Positions 59,650 to 64,000 of a stretch of 64,000 nt of DNA are shown here, piece after piece. The notes under the pieces were generated by a model, which saw only the letters and a list, made by a program, of their open reading frames with translations, was not told the DNA's origin and ran no database searches. Numbering within the stretch: the first letter of the stretch is position 1; each line of letters starts with the position of its first letter. The stretch spans positions 2,411,219 to 2,475,218 of the forward strand of contig NZ_CP094828.1 in assembly GCF_022865125.1 (NCBI RefSeq), read 5' to 3'. Origin of the DNA: Acuticoccus sp. I52.16.1 (lineage in GTDB: Bacteria; Pseudomonadota; Alphaproteobacteria; Rhizobiales; Amorphaceae). The position numbers and the translations under genes are program-made.

Positions 59650-60086
59650 TGCTTCGACTCGATCTTCATCGCGAGCCGGTCTGGCTCGATCTCGCCGCCG
59701 GCGTGCGCGTTTGCCTCGCCCCGCTTACAACCGCGCTGATGGTCTCGGCGCGCAACGATCCGGTGGTCCACGAGATGCCGGACGACGCGCCCGACGAGGA
59801 TCGCGCGCTGGCGTACGCCAAGGCCATCGCCCGCCGTGCGCTGCTCGGGTGGGAAGGCGTCGGCGATGCCGATGGCGAGCCTGTCGACCCGACCTTCGAC
59901 GGCATCGACGCGCTGCTCGACCTCTATCCCGTCTTCGAGGCCTTCCAGCTGAAGTACGTGAACAAGGGGCTGCTGCTCGACGCGGAAAAAAACGGCTCGG
60001 CGACCTCGCCGAATGGCACTTCGGCGGGGGCCAAGGATACTGTGACGCCTGCCCGTCGCCGTGCCCGGAGTGCCCGGGCCGCCTGA
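59649..60086 (+). CDS. tail assembly chaperone (gpG-like)
   Basis: This 145-residue protein (MLRLDLHREPVWLDLAAGVRVCLAP start) lies between tail tube and tape measure genes, the gpG position. Its sequence holds an A AAA AAC slippery heptamer at 59987-59993, and the -1 frame continues open to 60313 as gpT-like. This matches the programmed frameshift that gives G and GT products in siphophages. The 0-frame tail after the site is short and basic (TPARRRARSARAA). Confidence 0.7.
   Translation: MLRLDLHREPVWLDLAAGVRVCLAPLTTALMVSARNDPVVHEMPDDAPDEDRALAYAKAIARRALLGWEGVGDADGEPVDPTFDGIDALLDLYPVFEAFQLKYVNKGLLLDAEKNGSATSPNGTSAGAKDTVTPARRRARSARAA
59987..59993 (+). other. -1 programmed frameshift site A AAA AAC
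   Basis: In the 0 frame the codons are GAA AAA AAC, giving the heptamer A AAA AAC, one of the most efficient -1 slippery sites. It lies in the 3' part of the tail chaperone gene. The -1 frame then encodes RLGDLAEWHFGGGQGYCDAC and further, without a stop until 60313. Confidence 0.75.
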
Positions 60087-60313
60087 ACCTGCCGCAGACC
60101 GTCGAGGGCTGGCAGGTGTGGGACCTCGCCCAGCGCATGGGCGGACAAGTCCGTGTCGTGCCTGGCGGCATCGTCGGCTGGGACATGACCGCGGCGCTCG
60201 CCATGGCTGACGCGCTGAGCGTCAGCACGCTCGCCGCCGCCGAGATGCTCCCTGCGCTCGAAGCGGCGGCGGTAACCGCCATAAACAAGCAGATCGGATC
60301 GGAGCATGTCTGA
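59994..60313 (+). CDS. gpT-like extension of the tail chaperone, read by -1 frameshift
   Basis: The -1 frame has four cysteines in YCDACPSPCPEC, a zinc-knuckle-like cluster, then WQVWDLAQRMGGQVRVVPGG and a helical tail ending at TGA 60311-60313. It has no start codon of its own near the site, which supports translation only as a fusion with the upstream gene. It overlaps the tape measure start (60306) by 8 bp. The T part in other phages contacts the tape measure and tail tube subunits. Confidence 0.65.
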
Positions 60314-61992
60314 GAAACGCGTCAGCGTCCGCCTTGCCGCGGTCGGCGGACGTCAGGTCAAAGCCGAGCTGCAGGGCGTCGGCGACACCGGCGGTAAAGC
60401 GTTCGCCCGACTCTCGCGCGAAATGGAAGCGGCGAATGCGCGAATGGCATCGTTCGCCCGAGCGGCACGCGCCGGGCTCACCGCAGCCGCGGCCGGCGCG
60501 ACGGCATCGCTTGGCCTCATCGTCCGCTCCGCGGCGGAGAGCGGCGCGCAGCTCCGGCAGTTCGTGCAGGTCGCCAACGCCACGCCCGAGGGCTTCCAGC
60601 GCTGGTCGGGCGCCGCCCGGACGGTAGGTATCGAGCAGGAGAAGCTCGCCGACATCCTGAAGGACGTGAACGATCGCGTCGGCGACTTCCTCCAGACCGG
60701 CGGCGGCCCCATGGCGGACTTCTTCGAGAAGGTCGCGCCGCGGGTGGGCGTCACCGCCGATCAGTTCGCTCGCCTCTCCGGTCCCGAGGCGCTGCAGCTC
60801 TACGTCGACACCTTGCAGCGTGCCGGGCTGTCGCAGCAGGAGATGACGTTCCACCTCGAGGCGATGGCCTCCGACGCGACGCGCCTCCTGCCGCTTCTGC
60901 GCGGCGGGGGCGCGGAGATGCAGCGCCTTGGCGATCGCGCGGCGGACCTTGGCGCCGTGCTCGATGCCGACGCGCTCAAGGCGCTGCAGCGGACCGAGGT
61001 TGCGCTCGACACGATGTCGCTCGTGATGGAGGAGCTACGCAATCGGATTGCGGTCGCGGCGGCGCCGGCCGTCGAAGCACTCGCTTCGGCCTTCGTCACG
61101 CTCGCGTCCGCCGGCGGCATCGTCCGCACGGCTATCGATATGGTGATCGGCAACCTCGGCCGTGTCGCGACGTATGCGGCGACGGCTGCGGCGTTCTTCG
61201 TCGGACGCTGGGTCGCTGGAATGGTGGCGGCTGCGGTCTCGGTCCGCGGCCTGGGCACCGCCCTCGTCGTGCTCCGTGGCGCGCTCATCCGGACCGGCAT
61301 CGGCGCGCTCATCGTCGGCGCGGGTGAGCTGATCTACCAGTTCGGCCGCCTCGTCAGCAGCACCGGCGGTTTCGGCAAGGCGCTGTCATTGCTCGCCGAT
61401 GTGGCGACCGAGGTCTGGGAGCGGATCAAATCCGGTGACCGACTACGCCAAGCAGGCGATGGCGCTCGGCAAGAACATCGGCGACACGCTGGTCAGCGCG
61501 TTCCGCAGCGCCGAGGAGGCGTTCGCCGAGTTCGTGCGGACGGGCAAGATCGACTTCCGCAGCCTGGTCAGCTCGATGCTCGTCGATATGGCCAAGGTGG
61601 CGGCGCAGCGGTTCATCTTCGGGCCGCTCTCAAACGCGCTGTCGGCCGGTATCGGTCGCCTCGGTTCGGTGTTCGCCAGCGTCTTCCACGACGGCGGTGT
61701 CGTGGGGCAGCGGGCGCCGATGCGTCTCGCGCCGGCCGCGGCGTTCGCTGGAGCGCATCGGTATCATGCGGGCGGCGTGGCGGGACTGCGGCCCGACGAG
61801 GTGCCGGCGATCCTGCAGCGCAAAAAACGCGTTCTGTCCCGTCGTGAGACGGCGGTGCTCGACCGGGATCGCGCAACGGGCGGTGTAAGCGTCACCATCG
61901 TCGCCAAAGACGCGGAGAGCTTCCGCCAGTCGCGCACGCAGGTCGCGGCAGATGTCGCTCGCGCGGTGTCGCTCGGACGGCGGGGGCTCTGA
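60306..61992 (+). pseudogene. tail tape measure protein, frame-disrupted and short
   Basis: The first frame (60306 to about 61430) has an Ala-rich helical start and hydrophobic segments (GLGTALVVLRGALIRTGIGALIVGAG). Reading then has to shift frame: the second frame continues DYAKQAMALGKNIGDTLVSA, FEFVRTGKIDFRSLVSSMLV-type TMP C-terminal motifs and ends QVAADVARAVSLGRRGL at 61992. Total coding is about 560 codons, shorter than many tape measures, so an internal deletion with frameshift near 61430 is likely. Without an intact tape measure this tail cannot assemble normally. Confidence 0.65.
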
Positions 61993-62621
61993 TGGTGGCT
62001 TTCCACGAGGTGCGCTTCCCCGAGAACATCAGCCGCGGCGCGCGTGGCGGACCGCAGCGGCGCACGCAGATCGTCGAGCTGGCATCCGGTGTCGAGGAAC
62101 GCAACGCCAGCTGGGCCAACTCGCGCCGCCGCTACGATGTCGCCTACGGTATACGACGCGTCGACGACCTCGCGGCGGTCGTCGCCTTCTTCGAGGCGCG
62201 GAACGGACGGCTCTACGGCTTCCGGTTCAAGGACTGGGCCGACTACAAGTCGTGCACGCCGTCCGGGGCGCCAACGTCCGCCGATCAGCTAATCGGCACC
62301 GGCGACGGCGATCAGACCGAGTTCCAGCTGACGAAGGCGTACGCGTCGGGCGGCCACAACTGGATCCGCGCGATCACCAAGCCGGTCACCGGGACGGTTC
62401 GCGTCGCTGTCGACGGCACCGAGCAGATGTCCGGTTGGGCCATCGATGCCACCACCGGGATCGTCACGTTCGCCACCGCGCCTGCCGATGGCGTTGCCGT
62501 CCGCGCGGGCTTCGAGTTTGACGTACCCGTCCGCTTCGACACCGACGCCCTCGACGTCACCCTCGACATCGAGCGGCTCGGCTCGATCACTTCCATCCCG
62601 CTCGTGGAGCTCCGCCGATGA
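61992..62621 (+). CDS. DUF2460 phage tail protein (GTA Orfg12-like)
   Basis: This 209-residue protein matches DUF2460: FHEVRFPENISRGARGGPQR, IVELASGVEERNASWANSRRRYD, and FFEARNGRLYGFRFKDWADYKSC. This distal tail protein is the Orfg12 homologue of gene transfer agents and related siphophages. Its ATG overlaps the preceding TGA, and the stop overlaps the next start (ATGA). Confidence 0.88.
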   Translation: MVAFHEVRFPENISRGARGGPQRRTQIVELASGVEERNASWANSRRRYDVAYGIRRVDDLAAVVAFFEARNGRLYGFRFKDWADYKSCTPSGAPTSADQLIGTGDGDQTEFQLTKAYASGGHNWIRAITKPVTGTVRVAVDGTEQMSGWAIDATTGIVTFATAPADGVAVRAGFEFDVPVRFDTDALDVTLDIERLGSITSIPLVELRR

Positions 62622-63502
62622 AGGCGCTCTCACCTGAATTGCAGGCCCATCTCGACGAGGGCACGACGACGCTCGCCTGGTGCTGGCGGATCGTCCGATC
62701 CGACGGTGAGTCGTTCGGCTTCACCGACCACGATCGCACGCTGACCTTCGACGGCACGGATTTCGAGCCGGAGAGCGGCCTAACCGCGTCGGAGATCCGC
62801 TCCGGCTCCGACCTTTCCGTCGATGCGCAAGACGCCGAGGGCGTGCTGACATCGGACCGGATCACCGAGACGGACATCCTCGACGGACGCTGGGACAACG
62901 CCGCCGTTGAGGTCTGGCGCGTCAACTGGACGGAGGTCAGCCAGCGCGTCCTGATGCGGCGCGGCTCGATCGGCCAGATCCGGCGCGGCCGGCTCGCGTT
63001 CGTCGCCGAGGTGCGTTCGCTCGCGCACGTGCTGGGCCAGACCGTCGGTCGGACGTACCAAGCCACGTGCGACGCTGTGCTCGGCGACGCTCGTTGCATG
63101 GTCGATCTCGACGCGGCCGCCTACCGCGGATCGGGTGCTGTGGTCGATCGCCTGCGCGACCGAGCCTTCACCGCATCCGGGATCGGCGCGTTCGAGGCGG
63201 GCTGGTTCCTCCACGGTACCGTCCATTGGACGAGCGGGCCCAACACCAGCCGCCGAGCCGAGGTCATTGCGCATGACGTGACCGGAGGGCTCGTGACGAT
63301 CACGCTGCTCGAAGCCCCGGTGCGGGGCATCGCCGAGGGCGATGCGTTCGTGATCCGCGCCGGTTGCGACAAGCACGTTGCGACCTGCGCGGCGAAGTTC
63401 GCCAATATCGCGAATTTTCGCGGCTTCCCGCACATCCCAGGCCAGGACACGGTGATTCGCTACGCGACGAGCGACGGCGGCCACGAGGGCGGCGTTCTGT
63501 GA
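62618..63502 (+). CDS. DUF2163 phage tail protein (GTA Orfg13-like)
   Basis: This 294-residue protein matches DUF2163: LAWCWRIVRSDGESFGFTDHDRTLTFDGTDFEP (key words FGFTDHDRTL), TYQATCDAVLGDARCMVDLDA, and the C-terminal CDKHVATCAAKFANIANFRGF with cysteines that coordinate metal in the GTA hub structure. It follows DUF2460 exactly as in GTAs. The stop overlaps the next gene (GTGA). Confidence 0.88.
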   Translation: MKALSPELQAHLDEGTTTLAWCWRIVRSDGESFGFTDHDRTLTFDGTDFEPESGLTASEIRSGSDLSVDAQDAEGVLTSDRITETDILDGRWDNAAVEVWRVNWTEVSQRVLMRRGSIGQIRRGRLAFVAEVRSLAHVLGQTVGRTYQATCDAVLGDARCMVDLDAAAYRGSGAVVDRLRDRAFTASGIGAFEAGWFLHGTVHWTSGPNTSRRAEVIAHDVTGGLVTITLLEAPVRGIAEGDAFVIRAGCDKHVATCAAKFANIANFRGFPHIPGQDTVIRYATSDGGHEGGVL

Positions 63503-63903
63503 CGATCCCGCCGAGCCGCACGGTCTGGGACGCGCTCGTCGCTCTGGCGGCCACCGCGCTGGACGTTCCCACCGCCGAGGTGGGCGGACCAACCCGCGGT
63601 CCGGCACGCGCGGCACTCGCCCGGCAGCTCGCCTACTATCTCGCGGTCACGACGTTGGGCTGGACGGCGAGCGATGCGGCGCGGATCTGCGGTCGCGACA
63701 GAACTTCGGTGAGCCATGCGCTCGGCTTGATCGAAGATCGGCGGGACTGCCCGCAGTTCGACGCCATGGTCGAACGCCTTGAGGGAGCCGCGCTGGCGGC
63801 GGCTGGGTTGGCCGGCGTTGCTGATAGCGTTCCGGGTCTCCCGGTCGTGGCGCGGAGGGCGTCGCGAACACCCGTTCTCCTGACGGGACCGGCCGGCCGA
63901 TGA
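63499..63903 (+). CDS. DnaA domain-IV-like HTH protein inside the tail operon
   Basis: This 134-residue protein starts at GTG 63499, coupled to DUF2163. Its core, RQLAYYLAVTTLGWTASDAARICGRDRTSVSHALGLIEDRRD (key parts TASDAARICGRDRTSVSHAL and IEDRRD), matches the DnaA-box-binding domain IV helix-turn-helix of DnaA. No ATPase domain is present. It is inserted between DUF2163 and NlpC/P60, where GTAs have no gene. The next ATG overlaps its stop. Role unknown; possible DNA-binding regulator of the prophage or of host replication. Confidence 0.75.
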   Translation: MTIPPSRTVWDALVALAATALDVPTAEVGGPTRGPARAALARQLAYYLAVTTLGWTASDAARICGRDRTSVSHALGLIEDRRDCPQFDAMVERLEGAALAAAGLAGVADSVPGLPVVARRASRTPVLLTGPAGR

Positions 63904-64000
63904 CCCACACCGTCGATCCCACCCGCATCGTCGATGCGGCACGGTCCTGGCTCGGCACGCCGTACCATGATCAGGCCAGCCGCAAGGGTGTCGGGTGCGA
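63900..64000 (+). CDS. NlpC/P60 tail peptidase (GTA Orfg14-like), cut by window end
   Basis: Only the first 33 codons are visible: IVDAARSWLGTPYHDQASRK followed by GVGC, whose Cys is the expected catalytic residue of NlpC/P60 peptidases. Position after DUF2460 and DUF2163 agrees with Orfg14, a tail-tip peptidoglycan hydrolase. The start overlaps the preceding stop (ATGA). Confidence 0.85.
   Translation, partial: MTHTVDPTRIVDAARSWLGTPYHDQASRKGVGC

Noticed and set aside
1-64000. CRISPR array
   Set aside because: No set of regularly spaced short direct repeats was seen on reading the sequence; an automated repeat search was not possible.

Overview
This is a high-G+C alphaproteobacterial window. 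The gene types (GTA-like DUF2460/DUF2163 tail genes, a DnaA-domain-IV-like HTH protein, an IetAS pair, IorAB-type molybdenum enzymes) suggest Hyphomicrobiales. That placement is an inference, because no rRNA or tRNA gene is visible. The window holds a catabolic half (1-22.6 kb), a conflict/defence island with insertion sequences (22.6-46.4 kb), a DNA phosphorothioation locus (46.9-56.8 kb) and a damaged prophage tail module (57-64 kb).

1-8.7 kb: a 5'-complete SDR enzyme runs off the left edge. Divergent from it is a forward operon: carboxymuconolactone-decarboxylase-like protein, OpuAC-like binding protein, SnoaL-like protein, MRJP/yellow-family protein, ABM monooxygenase. A convergent reverse operon follows: quinone-oxidoreductase-like protein, second MRJP protein, MFS transporter, lactonase-type metallo-beta-lactamase. 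A divergent HxlR regulator sits beside it. 8.9-22.6 kb: a GlxA/AraC regulator precedes a long forward operon. It encodes an IorAB-type Mo/Fe-S oxidoreductase with cytochrome c, a Tat-exported MBL protein, a three-gene split cobalt-type nitrile hydratase/thiocyanate-hydrolase-like enzyme, an aquaporin-like channel, DUF302, mandelate-racemase-like, aldehyde dehydrogenase, benzoylformate-decarboxylase-like, CbiM-like cobalt permease and PRISE-type reductase genes. Together they look like a nitrile/2-hydroxy-acid to aldehyde to acid route with its own cobalt supply. An amidase and an obvious 2-hydroxy-acid dehydrogenase are not seen.

22.6-46.4 kb: two 61-bp imperfect direct repeats (22610-22670 and 46361-46421) bracket a cluster of predicted conflict proteins. 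These are a reverse-strand unit of papain-like peptidase, chagasin-type inhibitor, IetA-type AAA ATPase and IetS-type subtilase; a stranded phage lysis cassette; a TIR-nSTAND-TPR protein; a secreted Cys-rich protein; a SLOG-SLATT membrane protein divergent from a patatin-like lipase; a deoxyribosyltransferase-like/DUF4071 protein divergent from a DUF4062-nSTAND-WD40 protein; and nested insertion sequences (an IS3 element inside an IS5 element, plus a degenerate IS5-type transposase).

46.9-56.8 kb: a reverse operon in the order sspA-sspB-sspC-sspD (single-strand phosphorothioation type) faces a forward two-gene unit of a GIY-YIG nuclease-like protein and a DGQHR/DndB-like protein. No SspE is visible, so this pair is a candidate undescribed restriction or sensing partner. 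An IS110 left-end remnant with possible bridge-RNA sequence lies between the two units. A frameshifted ribbon-helix-helix gene precedes sspA.

57-64 kb: recombinase debris, an unknown phage-type protein, then a tail module: 5'-truncated tail tube, tail chaperone with an A AAA AAC slippery site, frame-disrupted tape measure, DUF2460, DUF2163, a DnaA-domain-IV-like HTH protein, and the start of an NlpC/P60 peptidase that runs off the right edge. The strongest candidates for new biology are the protease/inhibitor addition to IetAS and the GIY-YIG plus DGQHR pair facing SspABCD.
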